Part shown: one piece after another, positions 7,223 to 16,439 of the stretch
How the letters are laid out: each line of letters starts with the position of its first letter
Position numbering within the stretch: position 1 is the first letter of the stretch
Source of the DNA: an uncultured Acidimicrobiales bacterium
GTDB lineage: Bacteria > Actinomycetota > Acidimicrobiia > Acidimicrobiales > Bin134
Length of the DNA stretch: 64,000 nucleotides
NCBI GenBank assembly: GCA_951813325.1
Contig: OX638350.1
Location: 1,599,029-1,663,028 of the forward strand
Direction: 5' to 3'
Made by a program: the position numbers and the translations under genes
The notes under the pieces: model-generated
What the model saw: only the letters and a program-made list of their open reading frames with translations
What the model was told of the DNA's origin: nothing
Database searches by the model: none

Positions 7223-9594
7223 TAGTGCTGGTATCTCCTCACGGCTCGGGGGATGGTGACCACGCCGGCACCAGCGATCACCACTGCGGCGATGGTGGGG
7301 ATCCACATCCAGGCCGGGGGGATGTCCAGTTCGAAGAAATTCCGGGCCCACGGCCACACCATCACCAGCAAGTACGACCCGGCCATGGCCGCGGCAAGCC
7401 CGATCTTCCACGGTCGCAGCGGCCGGCTGATCACCACCAATATCACCAGCCCCACTCCCAACAGAGTGAATGTGGCCACTGTTCGGGCCTCGGGCAGGGT
7501 GACTCCATCGTGGCGGCGGGCGATCTCATAGACGAAGAAAGACGCCACCGCGGCCAGCACACCGGCGGGGATGGAGAACCGCAGCACTCTGGTGAGAAAG
7601 CCGGGGCGGATCAGCTCGGTGCTGGGGGCCAGGGCCAGAAACAGGCCGGGCACTCCGATGGAGAAGGTGCCCACGAGCGTGAGGTGGCGGGGCAAGAACG
7701 GGTATTCCACGGTGAAGATGCCCACCAGCACGGTGAGCAGCACGGCGTAGGCCGCCTTGGTCACGAACAGGTTGGCCACCCGCTCAACGTTGTTGATCAC
7801 CTTGCGGCCTTGGGCCAGCACCTCGGGCAGGGTGGCGAAAGAGTTGTCGAGCAGCACCAGCTGGGCCACCGCCCGGGTGGAAGCCGAGCCGCTGCCCATG
7901 GCGATGCCCATGTCGGCGCTTTTGAGGGCCAGCACATCGTTCACCCCGTCACCGGTCATGGCCACTGTGTGGCCCCTCGACTGGAGGGCGTCCACCATGG
8001 CCCGCTTCTGCTGGGGGGTGACCCGGCCGAACACTGCATTGTCAGCCAACGCCGCAGCCATCTCGTCGGTGTCGTCAGGCAGATCCCGGGCGTCCATGTG
8101 GCGGTGGGCGTTGGGAATGCCGGCCCGCTGGGCCACTGCGGCCACCGTGGCGGTGTGGTCGCCGGAGATCACCTTGAGGTTCACTCCCTGCTCTCGGAAG
8201 AAGGCCAGGATCTCGGGGGCGTCGGGGCGGATGGTGTCCTCCAGCAGGATCAGGGCCAACGGGGTCCGGCTCTCCGGCAGCGTCTCGTCGGCCAGAGATT
8301 CGGGGCTCCGGGCCAATAGCAGGGTGCGCCTGCCTGCCTCGGCGTGTATCGCCACCCGTCTCATCACATCGGGCAGGTCTCCGGCGATCACGTCCGGCGC
8401 CCCGAAGTAGAAGGCGCCGTGGCTGCGGAACTCCATAGCCGACCATTTTCGGGCGCTGGAGAACGGCGTGGCCCCCACCGGCGCCCACCCGCCGGTGGCG
8501 CCTGCGTCGGGAGCGGGATAAGCATCGCGCACGGCCAACATGGTGGCGTTGGGGGCCTCATCAGCATGGGCCATGGCCCCGAGAGCGGCGGCGACTAGGG
8601 CCGGATCAACGCCGGGCAGGCTCTCCATCTCCCCGAAGCTGATGTGCCCGGTGGTGATGGTGCCGGTCTTGTCCAGGCACAAGACATCGGTGCGGGCTAG
8701 CAGCTCCACGGTGGCCAGCTCTTTGGCCAGCGCCCGGCGGCGGGCCAGGGCCACGACCCCGGCGACGAAGGAGAGGCTGGTGAGCAGCACCAGCCCGTCG
8801 GGGACCATGGCCACCGCGGCGGCCACCGTGCCCTGGAGGGCGTTGTGCCAGCGACCCTCGGTATCGAGCAGCACCAGGATGAGCAGCGCCGAGGCGGGGG
8901 GGATGATGATGATCAGCCAGCGCAGCACGGTGTCGATGCCCCGGCGCAGCTCGCTGTTGACCAGGGTGAACCGCTTGGCCTCCTCCGACAGCGAGCTGGC
9001 GTAGGACTCGGCTCCGATGCGAGCAGCCTGGTACCGCCCACTGCCCGCCGCCACGAAGCTGCCCGACAGCAGCTCGTCGCCGATCTCCTTCTCGATGGGA
9101 TCGGCCTCGCCGGTGAGCAGCGACTCGTCGGCTTCCAGCCCGGAAGAGGCGAGGACCATCCCGTCCACCACCACCTGGTCGCCGGGGACCAAATCCAGCA
9201 CCTCATCGACCACTACTTCGCTGACGCCGACCTCGGAGACGTCCCCGTCACGTACCACCCGGGCCTTGGGAGCGCTGAGCACCGCCAGCCTGTCCAGTTC
9301 CCGCTTGGCCCGGATCTCCTGGGCCACCCCGATGACGGCGTTGGACACCACCACTCCGACGAACAGCCCGTCTTTGGGAAACCCGGCCACCAGGATGGCG
9401 GCAAACAGCGCCAGCATGATCCCGTTCACCGGGGAGAACACGTTGGCCCGCAGTATCTCGGGCAGCGTGCGCACCGGGGCATCCGGCACCTGGTTGGTGC
9501 GCCCCGCGGCCGCCCGCTCGGCCACCTGCTCGCTGGTAAGCCCCCGCGCCGGCTCGACGTTGGCTGCGGGGGTGGAGGCGGTTTCAGGAGCCAT
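7222..9594 (-). CDS. CtpE-like P-type cation-transporting ATPase
   Basis: A 790-residue P-type ATPase. The actuator domain has ADESLLTGEADP (about 155-166), the phosphorylated Asp lies in LCLDKTGT (308-312), and the hinge is MTGDGVNDVLALKSADMGIA. Transmembrane helices flank these domains, with VAMVPDGLVL in the ion path. The N-terminal ILRANVFSPVNGI and SNAVIGVAQEIRAKR closely resemble mycobacterial CtpE, a calcium importer, so Ca2+ transport is the best guess. No N-terminal heavy-metal domain is present. Its last base overlaps the enoyl-CoA hydratase start, an odd pairing suggesting coupled translation. Confidence 0.92.
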   Translation of the reverse strand: MAPETASTPAANVEPARGLTSEQVAERAAAGRTNQVPDAPVRTLPEILRANVFSPVNGIMLALFAAILVAGFPKDGLFVGVVVSNAVIGVAQEIRAKRELDRLAVLSAPKARVVRDGDVSEVGVSEVVVDEVLDLVPGDQVVVDGMVLASSGLEADESLLTGEADPIEKEIGDELLSGSFVAAGSGRYQAARIGAESYASSLSEEAKRFTLVNSELRRGIDTVLRWLIIIIPPASALLILVLLDTEGRWHNALQGTVAAAVAMVPDGLVLLTSLSFVAGVVALARRRALAKELATVELLARTDVLCLDKTGTITTGHISFGEMESLPGVDPALVAAALGAMAHADEAPNATMLAVRDAYPAPDAGATGGWAPVGATPFSSARKWSAMEFRSHGAFYFGAPDVIAGDLPDVMRRVAIHAEAGRRTLLLARSPESLADETLPESRTPLALILLEDTIRPDAPEILAFFREQGVNLKVISGDHTATVAAVAQRAGIPNAHRHMDARDLPDDTDEMAAALADNAVFGRVTPQQKRAMVDALQSRGHTVAMTGDGVNDVLALKSADMGIAMGSGSASTRAVAQLVLLDNSFATLPEVLAQGRKVINNVERVANLFVTKAAYAVLLTVLVGIFTVEYPFLPRHLTLVGTFSIGVPGLFLALAPSTELIRPGFLTRVLRFSIPAGVLAAVASFFVYEIARRHDGVTLPEARTVATFTLLGVGLVILVVISRPLRPWKIGLAAAMAGSYLLVMVWPWARNFFELDIPPAWMWIPTIAAVVIAGAGVVTIPRAVRRYQH

Positions 9595-9645
9595 CAGGCT
9601 CCGAAGTTACCGGCTCGGAACTGGGGTGGGTGGGCTTGTGGTCTC

Positions 9646-11010
9646 TCACTGCCAGATGCGAAGAGAGCCCTCGACGGTGGCCGCGGCCACCGACAGGGTG
9701 CCATCGGGGCGGGTGAGCACCGCGATGTTGGTGGCCAGCGTGCCTCCGAGCGGGCGGCTCCACATGTCCACCGCTCCGTCGGGACCATGGCGGACGCCGG
9801 CGATGTGCTGGCGGTCGAGCGTGGGGAGGATCACTTCGACATGGCCGTCCCGGTCGACGTCGGCGGCCACGGCCTGCTCGAGGTTCCGGGCGCCGAATTC
9901 GTGGGACCGGTAGCCCGTCCGTGTCGCCACAATCCCCAATTTGCCCCCACTCATGCTCAAGAATCTCACCGATCCCTGGGCGTCCGGGTAGAGGACTTCG
10001 ACGATCTCGGTTTGTCCGGTGGGACCGAGCGGTCCCACCGCTACCAGCTGGCGCCAGCCCAACAATCGGTCCACCGGGTCGCTGATCGCCATCACGCCAC
10101 CGCCGGTACTCGATGCCACCAGGATCCAGGCGTCTCGGTCGTTGCTCACGGTGAGGGCCACATCGTCGATTCCGTCGCCGTCCACGTCGGCCAGCAGGGG
10201 AGCGATGGACTCGATGACATTGTCTTCGGACCGATAGATGGTCTCCACTTCATTCACTCCCACAGTGACCACCACCACCGCCGTGGCCTCGAGATTGTCG
10301 CCCAAGGCGGAATGGGGGAAGCGATTGGTGGGCTCGGCCAGCACCAACACCTTTTCGGGGCTGATCTGGACGACTCGGGTGTCGGGAAGCACCTTGAGGT
10401 CGGGTCGCCACAGCGTGCCGTCGGGCTCCAGCACGGTTAGCCGTTGAAGGTTGTCTACATAGGCGGCTCGACTGCCGGTCAGATACACGGGCACGCTATT
10501 GGGCGACGCGTTGGCCGGGGTAGTGGCCAGTCGCACCGTATTGCCCTGCACGGCCAACACCGGTGGCTGGCCTGGAGTCAGCCGCTCGCCGGGGACATCG
10601 ATGGGGGAGGGTTGGCCCCCAATGGGGATCAGATAGCTGTACACCGTTCCGTCGGCCAAGGCCACCACCCATACATCACCGTCGGGGGTGCTGGTCCCGG
10701 TGACCCAGGTTGAGACATCGCCCAGGTTGATGTCTTTGGTGGTGACTTGCTGGATGAACCCGGAACCCAGCCCCGAGCCGAGGGCTAGGCGGTTGCCGTT
10801 GGGCTGGTAGACGGGGTCGACATAGGTGATTGAGCCGAGCTCGAGGGCAGGGGTGACGGTGGCGGGAGGTGGGGAGGCATCTGGGGTGGCGGTGGGATTG
10901 ACCTGGTTGGCTGAGTCCGAACCGCAGGCAGTGATAGCAGCGAGCAAGAAGACGAGGAGTGCCAACGGAGAAGCGAAAGCCGCGGCTCGGCGGGAGGCGC
11001 CGCCTTTCAT
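9646..11010 (-). CDS. FG-GAP/VCBS-repeat lipoprotein
   Basis: A 454-residue lipoprotein. The signal peptide has an arginine-rich start, a hydrophobic core LALLVFLLAA and lipobox ITAC, followed by a Thr/Pro-rich linker. The body contains beta-propeller-like repeats with acidic calcium loops such as ADVDGDGIDDVAL and ADVDRDGHVEVIL, as in FG-GAP/integrin-alpha-like modules. The start is set by ATGA overlap with the upstream Nudix gene (11007-11010). It is anchored outside the cytoplasmic membrane. The function is unknown; linkage to a Nudix hydrolase and an SDR is not easily explained. Confidence 0.82.
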   Translation of the reverse strand: MKGGASRRAAAFASPLALLVFLLAAITACGSDSANQVNPTATPDASPPPATVTPALELGSITYVDPVYQPNGNRLALGSGLGSGFIQQVTTKDINLGDVSTWVTGTSTPDGDVWVVALADGTVYSYLIPIGGQPSPIDVPGERLTPGQPPVLAVQGNTVRLATTPANASPNSVPVYLTGSRAAYVDNLQRLTVLEPDGTLWRPDLKVLPDTRVVQISPEKVLVLAEPTNRFPHSALGDNLEATAVVVVTVGVNEVETIYRSEDNVIESIAPLLADVDGDGIDDVALTVSNDRDAWILVASSTGGGVMAISDPVDRLLGWRQLVAVGPLGPTGQTEIVEVLYPDAQGSVRFLSMSGGKLGIVATRTGYRSHEFGARNLEQAVAADVDRDGHVEVILPTLDRQHIAGVRHGPDGAVDMWSRPLGGTLATNIAVLTRPDGTLSVAAATVEGSLRIWQ

Positions 11011-11744
11011 GTCTGCTCGAACTGCCAGCCGCCCTTGTGCAGGGTGAGACGGTGCCGGGGGCCGGGCGCTGCGGCATCGTGGGTGTCGTAGCCGGCGTCG
11101 CCGTGCCACAGCGACACCGGGACGCCATCGTCGAGGGCGATGTGGGTTTCGTAGTGGGGGATGTCGTCGGCTCGGCCGCGGGCGGCGGCCAAGGCTTCAG
11201 CGACGGTGAGGTGTCCGGTCAGCTCCATCAGGGTGATGAACGTGGGCGGGACCATGTCGATTTCGCCCGCTTTGTGGCGGGCCAGGGTGTCGGCCGGACG
11301 CCACCAGGCGTGCTCTTTTATCTCTCCGCCGTCCACGGTGACTGAGCCAGAGGGCGCGGGGGCGAGGAAGAACCAGGTGGCGAAGCGCTTGTTGATGGTG
11401 GTGGGGGGCACCCAATGGGAGTAGGGGACCAGATCATCGGCAGCAATGACCAGATCAGATTCCTCGGCGGCCTCTCGCACCGCCGCGACCCGGCTGGCCG
11501 CGAATATGTCATCGGGCTGCTCGGCGGGGAAGTCGTCATCGTCTACCCGGCCGCCGGGGAACACCCAATTCCCGCCGACGAAACTGAGCTTGGAGCTGCG
11601 CCGCATCATCAGGGTCTCCAGTCCCCCGGGGGCATCCCGCAGCAAGACCACGGTTGCGGCGGCAACCAATTCGGGGGCGTTGTCGTCTTGGCCGGCCCAG
11701 TCGGTGAATCGCTCGCGCCCGGCGCTGCGGGGGGAGTCGCTCAT
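11007..11744 (-). CDS. Nudix hydrolase, NUDT19-like
   Basis: A 245-residue Nudix protein. The Nudix box begins GGRVDDDDF and ends VAAVREAAEESDL, with an insertion between the glycines and the REXXEE catalytic part, as in the NUDT19/acyl-CoA-diphosphatase-like subgroup. PFGGNWVFPGG-like residues precede the box (FVGGNWVFPGG). It probably hydrolyses a nucleoside diphosphate derivative, possibly a CoA ester. It is the middle gene of a three-gene operon with ATGA overlaps at both ends (SDR upstream, FG-GAP lipoprotein downstream). Confidence 0.87.
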   Translation of the reverse strand: MSDSPRSAGRERFTDWAGQDDNAPELVAAATVVLLRDAPGGLETLMMRRSSKLSFVGGNWVFPGGRVDDDDFPAEQPDDIFAASRVAAVREAAEESDLVIAADDLVPYSHWVPPTTINKRFATWFFLAPAPSGSVTVDGGEIKEHAWWRPADTLARHKAGEIDMVPPTFITLMELTGHLTVAEALAAARGRADDIPHYETHIALDDGVPVSLWHGDAGYDTHDAAAPGPRHRLTLHKGGWQFEQT

Positions 11745-12580
11745 GGGGATTCACTTCCCATCATCCGCGCCCGCACCTCGGGGTCGGCGACGAACACCGG
11801 GGCGTTGTCGTCGCCCAGCATGGCCAACTTCACCGACATGCCTCCGTCCACAGCCAGCACTTGTCCGGTGATGTAGCTGGCCTGGGGGCTGAGCAGGAAC
11901 GCCGCGGCCGCGGCAATCTCGCCGGGTTGGCCTCGGCGGCCGAGGGGAATGGCCCGCTTGGCCGCTTCGGGGGACTCATGGTCCCCGGCTCGGGGAGTGG
12001 TGATGGTGCCGGGGGCGATGGCATTGACCCTGATGCCGTGGCCGCCCCACTCCACGGCCATGGTGCGGGTCAGAGAGTTGAGCCCGGCTTTTGCCGCCCC
12101 GTAGGCGGCGAGGAAGGGCTGGGAGGCCAGGCTGCTAACGGAGGAGACGTTGACCATGGCACCGCCGGTGCCTGCGTCGATCATGGCCCGGGCCACAGCC
12201 CGGTTGAGGAATGCCACATAGCGGAGGTTGTTGGCCATGACCCGGTCCCAGCCTCGGTGGTCGATGTCCACCAGGGGGCCGAAGTCGTCTATGCCGGTGC
12301 CGCCGGCCACGTTGATGAGCCCGTCGATGCGGTCGTGGGCGTTGAGTGCAGCCCGGACGACGCCTGCCGGGGCCTCGGGGTCGGTGAGGTCGGCTTGGAC
12401 TTTGACCACCGGGCGGGAAAGCAGGTCGAGCTTGTCCAATTCCTCCGGAGACCGCTCCACAGCCACCACTTCGGCCCCAGCGGCCAGCGCGGCCTGGCAG
12501 GAACAAGTGCCGATGCCACCTCCTCCGGCCCCGGCCACGATCACAATGGCGCCGGCGAGGTCGGCAACAGGATCAGCCAT
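11741..12580 (-). CDS. SDR family oxidoreductase
   Basis: A 279-residue SDR with an unusual glycine-rich loop VAGAGGGGIG, NVAGG, VSSVSSLAS and catalytic YGAAK. The C-terminal INAIAPGTITTP and GQVLAVDGGMSV are FabG-like. The ATG at 12580 (MADPVADLAG) gives the usual distance to the cofactor loop. Its stop overlaps the Nudix start as ATGA. It is the first gene of the SDR-Nudix-lipoprotein operon and diverges from another SDR at 12704. Confidence 0.9.
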   Translation of the reverse strand: MADPVADLAGAIVIVAGAGGGGIGTCSCQAALAAGAEVVAVERSPEELDKLDLLSRPVVKVQADLTDPEAPAGVVRAALNAHDRIDGLINVAGGTGIDDFGPLVDIDHRGWDRVMANNLRYVAFLNRAVARAMIDAGTGGAMVNVSSVSSLASQPFLAAYGAAKAGLNSLTRTMAVEWGGHGIRVNAIAPGTITTPRAGDHESPEAAKRAIPLGRRGQPGEIAAAAAFLLSPQASYITGQVLAVDGGMSVKLAMLGDDNAPVFVADPEVRARMMGSESP

Positions 12581-12703
12581 CCCCCCCACCCTACGGCCTG
12601 TCGCCCTGGCCGCCTTGTCATGGCCGCGTCGGCCAGAAATCATCGACTCACGAACAGCCCTGGCAATATGAGGCTCCGGAGGAGCAAGAGAGAGGTCGTG
12701 GTC

Positions 12704-13537
12704 ATGAAGGAGCTCAATGGCAAGGTCGCCGTGGTCACCGGGGCGGCCAGTGGGATCGGTTTCGCGATGAGCAAGCGGTTCGTGTCCGAGGGGATGCAGG
12801 TGGTGATGGCCGACGTGGAGGAAGAGGCGCTGGCCCGGTCGGCCACCCAACTCGAGGCTGAGGGCGCCGATGTGCTGGGCGTGCTGTGCGATGTGAGCGA
12901 CGCGGCCTCGGTGCAAGACCTGGCCGAGCAAACCCTGTCGTCATACGGCGGCGTGCATGTGTTGTGCAACAACGCTGGCGTGGGGCCGGCCGGGCTGATG
13001 CTGGAGACCACCCCCGAGGAGTGGGAGTGGATCGTGGGAGTGAACGTGATGGGCGTGGCCCACGGAGTGATCACCTTTGCGCCGCTCATGGTGGAAGCCG
13101 GGGAGGGCCACATCGTCAATACCGCGTCGGAGGCTGGGCTGGTCACCAACAGCTTGCTGGGCATGTACTGCGCCACCAAGCACGCCGTTGTGGGTTTGAC
13201 CGAGTCGCTGTGGCGGGAGGTACACCCCCAGGGTGTGGGGGTGTCGTGCCTGTGCCCCAACCTGGTGAACACCCGGATTTTCCACTCCGAGCGCAACCGC
13301 CCCTACGGCAGCGAGCTGACCGCCACCCAGAACGCCATCATGACCCCGCTGCGGGAGACCCTCAGCGCTCGGGGCATTGCCCCATCGGATGTGGCCGCCA
13401 AGGTTGTGGATGCCATCACCGAGGACCGGTTCTGGGTGTTCACCCATGACACAACCCCAGAGGCGGCCGCGGTTCGCTTCGCCGACATCGAAGCCCGCCG
13501 CAATCCCACCGACCCCTATGCGGGAAGGGAGTTCTAG
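12704..13537 (+). CDS. SDR family oxidoreductase
   Basis: A 277-residue classical SDR: TGAASGIGFAMSKRF for cofactor, LCNNAGVGP, NTASEAGL in the serine region and YCATK as the catalytic Tyr-x3-Lys. The ATG at 12704 follows GAGAGAGG at a reasonable distance. The 123 bp between it and the divergent SDR hold both promoters, but I could not pick out clear -35/-10 boxes. The substrate is unknown. Confidence 0.9.
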   Translation: MKELNGKVAVVTGAASGIGFAMSKRFVSEGMQVVMADVEEEALARSATQLEAEGADVLGVLCDVSDAASVQDLAEQTLSSYGGVHVLCNNAGVGPAGLMLETTPEEWEWIVGVNVMGVAHGVITFAPLMVEAGEGHIVNTASEAGLVTNSLLGMYCATKHAVVGLTESLWREVHPQGVGVSCLCPNLVNTRIFHSERNRPYGSELTATQNAIMTPLRETLSARGIAPSDVAAKVVDAITEDRFWVFTHDTTPEAAAVRFADIEARRNPTDPYAGREF

Positions 13538-13594
13538 CTCGGTCTCCTCCAGTCGCTTCGGGGTCCCTCGGCCGCGGTGGACTAAATTCTCGTC

Positions 13595-14803
13595 ATGGCT
13601 GTAGTGGACCAAGCCCCCCGTCTTCCCCTGTTCGACACCCTGGACTTCGACGACTTCCATGCCGATGAGCTGCCCCGGCGCCTGGCCGAGGGCCATGGAG
13701 CGCTGGCCGCGGATATCGGAGCCGGGGCCCTGGTCAACAGCTTCGCCTGGCGGCTGACCGACGGGCGGTCGATTACCTATGTGATCGGCGACAACGGAGT
13801 GGAGCTCCGCCCCGGCGACGACGCCGACCTGGTGGTGGAGGTCAGCGAGCAGGACTGGTCGAACTATGTGGCCGAGCTGTGGACCTGGGTCGGCTTGCTG
13901 TATGCCGAGGCCGCCGAGATGGTCCGGGGTGATTTCGGGCTGTTCGAGGACTTCGAGCCGGTGCTGTTGGCCATGTACCACGGCCGACCCCTCTATGAGG
14001 GGTGGGCGCCCACGGTGGACCTCTCGCGGAGCTTCACCCTGGACGACGATCACGAGGAGATGAGCCGGTTCCTCGACGAGGCCGGGTTCCTCCACATCCG
14101 AGGCGTGTTCAGCGCCGAGGAGGTCGAATCTCTGCGGGCCGAGGTGGAGCGCCAGCGAAGCGCGGCCACCCCCGTTGATCACCGCTCCTGGTGGGCCACC
14201 AACGCCGATGGCGAGGAGGTGTGCTGCCGGGTGACCCATATGGACGACCGCAGCGAGCTGATGCTCGGACTGACCGATGATCGCCGACTGGATTCCATCG
14301 GCGCGCTGGGCGGGGACGACTTCGCCACCTATCCCGAGCGGGGCGACGGCATATCGGTGGTCATCAAGCTGCCCGCCATCGTGGAGGGCCTGGCCGACCT
14401 GCCCTGGCACCGGGACTGCGGCACCGGCGGGCACTCCGTCACCTGTCCTGCGGTGAGCATCGGCATCCAGCTCGACGAGTGCACCGAGGCCAACGGCCAG
14501 CTCCATTACCTGGCCGGCTCCAACAAATCGTCCAACCGGGCTCGCCAGGTGCGCGACGACTGGCCCACGGTGGCCATCAGCGCCTCGCCCGGCGACGTCA
14601 CCGTCCACTACGGCCACACCATGCACGGCGCCCCGCCCCCCACCGCGGCGCCCGAATCCGGTGGCCGTCGCACCATCTACGTGGGCTACCACAAACCCAT
14701 CTGGGCCGAGTTCATCCCCCCCGGCCAGGGCTACAACGACATACTGTTCAAAGACGGCGGCCGCATCAAAAGCCCCGAGGAATTCCAAGAGCAGAGCGGC
14801 TGA
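13595..14803 (+). CDS. Phytanoyl-CoA dioxygenase (PhyH) family protein
   Basis: A 402-residue protein. The C-terminal half is a PhyH-type Fe(II)/2-oxoglutarate dioxygenase: FLDEAGFLHIRGVFS opens the fold, WHRDCG (His272, Asp274) and HGAPP (His344) supply the metal triad, and GRRTIYVGYH carries the likely 2-oxoglutarate-binding arginine. The N-terminal 140 residues resemble no domain I recognise; they may be a sterol-carrier-like ligand module. It is expected to hydroxylate a hydrophobic or CoA-linked substrate. It converges on the UGSC gene with 24 bp between stops. Confidence 0.85.
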   Translation: MAVVDQAPRLPLFDTLDFDDFHADELPRRLAEGHGALAADIGAGALVNSFAWRLTDGRSITYVIGDNGVELRPGDDADLVVEVSEQDWSNYVAELWTWVGLLYAEAAEMVRGDFGLFEDFEPVLLAMYHGRPLYEGWAPTVDLSRSFTLDDDHEEMSRFLDEAGFLHIRGVFSAEEVESLRAEVERQRSAATPVDHRSWWATNADGEEVCCRVTHMDDRSELMLGLTDDRRLDSIGALGGDDFATYPERGDGISVVIKLPAIVEGLADLPWHRDCGTGGHSVTCPAVSIGIQLDECTEANGQLHYLAGSNKSSNRARQVRDDWPTVAISASPGDVTVHYGHTMHGAPPPTAAPESGGRRTIYVGYHKPIWAEFIPPGQGYNDILFKDGGRIKSPEEFQEQSG

Positions 14804-14827
14804 GCAGCAGTCCGGCTGCCCGGCCGT

Positions 14828-15376
14828 TCAGCGAATCAGCAGCCGGTCGACGATCTCTTCCAGCAGGGGCTCGAGTTTTTTGGCGATGGCGTCGTTGTCC
14901 TCGCTCAGGTAGTCGTGGGGGATGACGACTCGGGGGACGTCGGGCAGGCCCAGGGAGCGGGCGACGGTATCGGCGGCGACGGCGAAGGGCTCGGTGACCA
15001 AGGTGACGGTGGGGATGCCCAGCCTCTCCAGGTTCACGGCGTCGAGCACACTGCCCGACGTGCATGAGCCTCATTTGGCCAGGCCATTGACCACCCCCGC
15101 GCAGGCCCGGAACGAGGCCAGCATATCGTCGCCGGCCGGGCGGCTGAGCACCGGCTTGTGCTGGCGGACCACGGCGGTCACATCCAGACGGTGGCGGAAC
15201 TCCCGTTCCAGCACCTCGGTGTAGCGGGTGAAGTCGGGGCCCGATGAGGGGTTGAATTCGTTGACCAGGAATCCGATGGTCAGCGTGCCTTGGGTGTGGC
15301 CCCTCCGAGGGGCTAGTTCGCCGTGGTTGACCACTACCTCGCCCCGGGGATCAACCAGCTCGCCGAGCAACTTCAT
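14828..15376 (-). CDS. UGSC family selenoprotein (TGA at codon 102 read as Sec)
   Basis: Reading the TGA at 15071-15073 (minus strand) as selenocysteine joins two halves into one 182-residue protein. Around it: GVVNGLAK-Sec-GSCTSGSVLDAV, exactly the U-G-S-C motif that names this family, followed by the conserved ERLGIPTVTLVTEPF and PHDYLSEDND. Cysteine (CGSC) or Sec versions are known; the function is unresolved but the pair looks like a redox centre. A nine-pair stem-loop follows the TGA. The start at ATG 15376 is 21 nt after the stop of the 345-residue gene upstream, suggesting an operon. Confidence 0.9.
15040..15070 (-). promoter_or_regulatory. Candidate bacterial SECIS element of the UGSC gene
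   Basis: On the minus strand, ten nt after the TGA, CGTCGGGCA (15060-15052) pairs with TGCTCGACG (15048-15040) in nine consecutive pairs, one G-U, around a GTG loop. The loop begins 20 nt after the TGA and its first base is G, matching bacterial SECIS rules. It is the strongest of the three stems in the window. Confidence 0.76.
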
Positions 15377-15397
15377 CCCTCAATCCTGCCAGTTCTC

Positions 15398-16435
15398 TCA
15401 GCCCAGCGCCCGGCTCACTGCGTAGCCGCCCAGGTTGCCCCATCCAGCGCACACCGCCATCCAGGGGATCGATTCGGCGCCGGTGACCATCACGTGGACG
15501 TCCTCGGGCCGCTCGGTGACTGGCACTAGCGTGTCGGGATCGGCGGCGTCCACCCAGTCGGGCCACCAGGCGTAGGGGGGTACGCCGGGAGAGAGCAGGT
15601 CGCCGATGCGCCGCCGGGCCTGTTGCCACAGTTCTTGTTGTACTGCGGCCCGGTCGTAGCCCTGCTCGGCTAGGTGGCGGGCCTCGTTGGGGGTGAGCAC
15701 CACCAGGGTTTCGCCCATGGTGTGGGTGTTGTTGCATCCCTTGATGGCCATGGCGTCGGCCACCTGAGCGAGGCGATTGATCGGGGTGTCATCGGCTCCC
15801 CACATGGCCACGCTGGTGGGGGACTCGCAGGCGAAAACGGTGATGCCGCTGTCGGCGTCGACGCCGCGGGCCTGGTGCAGGGCGGGCCACGGGCTGATGG
15901 GCGACTCAGCCACGCAGAAGGCGTAGCGGCCGGGATGGCCGAACACCTCTTTGACCGGTTCGCCGGGGGTGGCCCCGCCCGCGTTCCACAGCAGCAGCTT
16001 GACGGCTCGGCCGATGGCGGCGTTGGCGTGGGCCCCGCCACCGCTGAACACCGACTCGGTGTGGGCCATTTCGAGCCGCTCCACCGCCGGCCCCGACACG
16101 ATGACCAGCGGCCAGCACGGATGGGTAGTGGTGACCACCCCCCGGAGGTTGAAGCGATCTTCCAGCATGGCCTCGACGGCGGTCAGCACCACCTCGAAGT
16201 GATCGGGCTTGCAGCCGGCCATGACCGCGTTGGCCGCCACTACCTCGACGGTGGCTGCCCCGCCCCTGGGGGGTATGGCGCCCAGTAGTTGACTGGGATC
16301 CCGGCCTGAGGCGGCCACCAGGGCGTCCACCGCCTCCCGAGTGGGGGGATACACCGGGAGCCCGTCGGTCAGCCTCTCGGCGAGGGCCAGCTCCACCCAC
16401 TCCTCGATGGTTCGAGCCGTGGCTATAGCAGTCAT
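15398..16435 (-). CDS. Conserved protein of unknown function, UGSC operon partner
   Basis: A 345-residue soluble protein I cannot assign to a named domain. It has SRGRDPSQLLGAIPPRGG-like N-terminal sequence, an AVMAGCKPDHFEVVL segment, GGGAHANAAIGRAVKLLLWN, and NNTHTMGETLVVLTPNEA. Several conserved-looking cysteines (MAGC, THPC, VFACE, IKGC, AVCAG) could act in thiol chemistry. It is followed 21 nt later by the UGSC selenoprotein, so the two probably act together on the same redox or thiol substrate (inference). It lies 4 nt from the amidohydrolase stop upstream, so all three may share a transcript. Confidence 0.75.
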   Translation of the reverse strand: MTAIATARTIEEWVELALAERLTDGLPVYPPTREAVDALVAASGRDPSQLLGAIPPRGGAATVEVVAANAVMAGCKPDHFEVVLTAVEAMLEDRFNLRGVVTTTHPCWPLVIVSGPAVERLEMAHTESVFSGGGAHANAAIGRAVKLLLWNAGGATPGEPVKEVFGHPGRYAFCVAESPISPWPALHQARGVDADSGITVFACESPTSVAMWGADDTPINRLAQVADAMAIKGCNNTHTMGETLVVLTPNEARHLAEQGYDRAAVQQELWQQARRRIGDLLSPGVPPYAWWPDWVDAADPDTLVPVTERPEDVHVMVTGAESIPWMAVCAGWGNLGGYAVSRALG

Positions 16436-16439
16436 CGGC

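Noticed and set aside
8845-10440. Long plus-strand reading frame opposite the P-type ATPase and FG-GAP lipoprotein genes
   Set aside because: It spans two well-supported genes on the other strand and has a histidine/glycine-rich composition typical of antisense frames in high-GC DNA.
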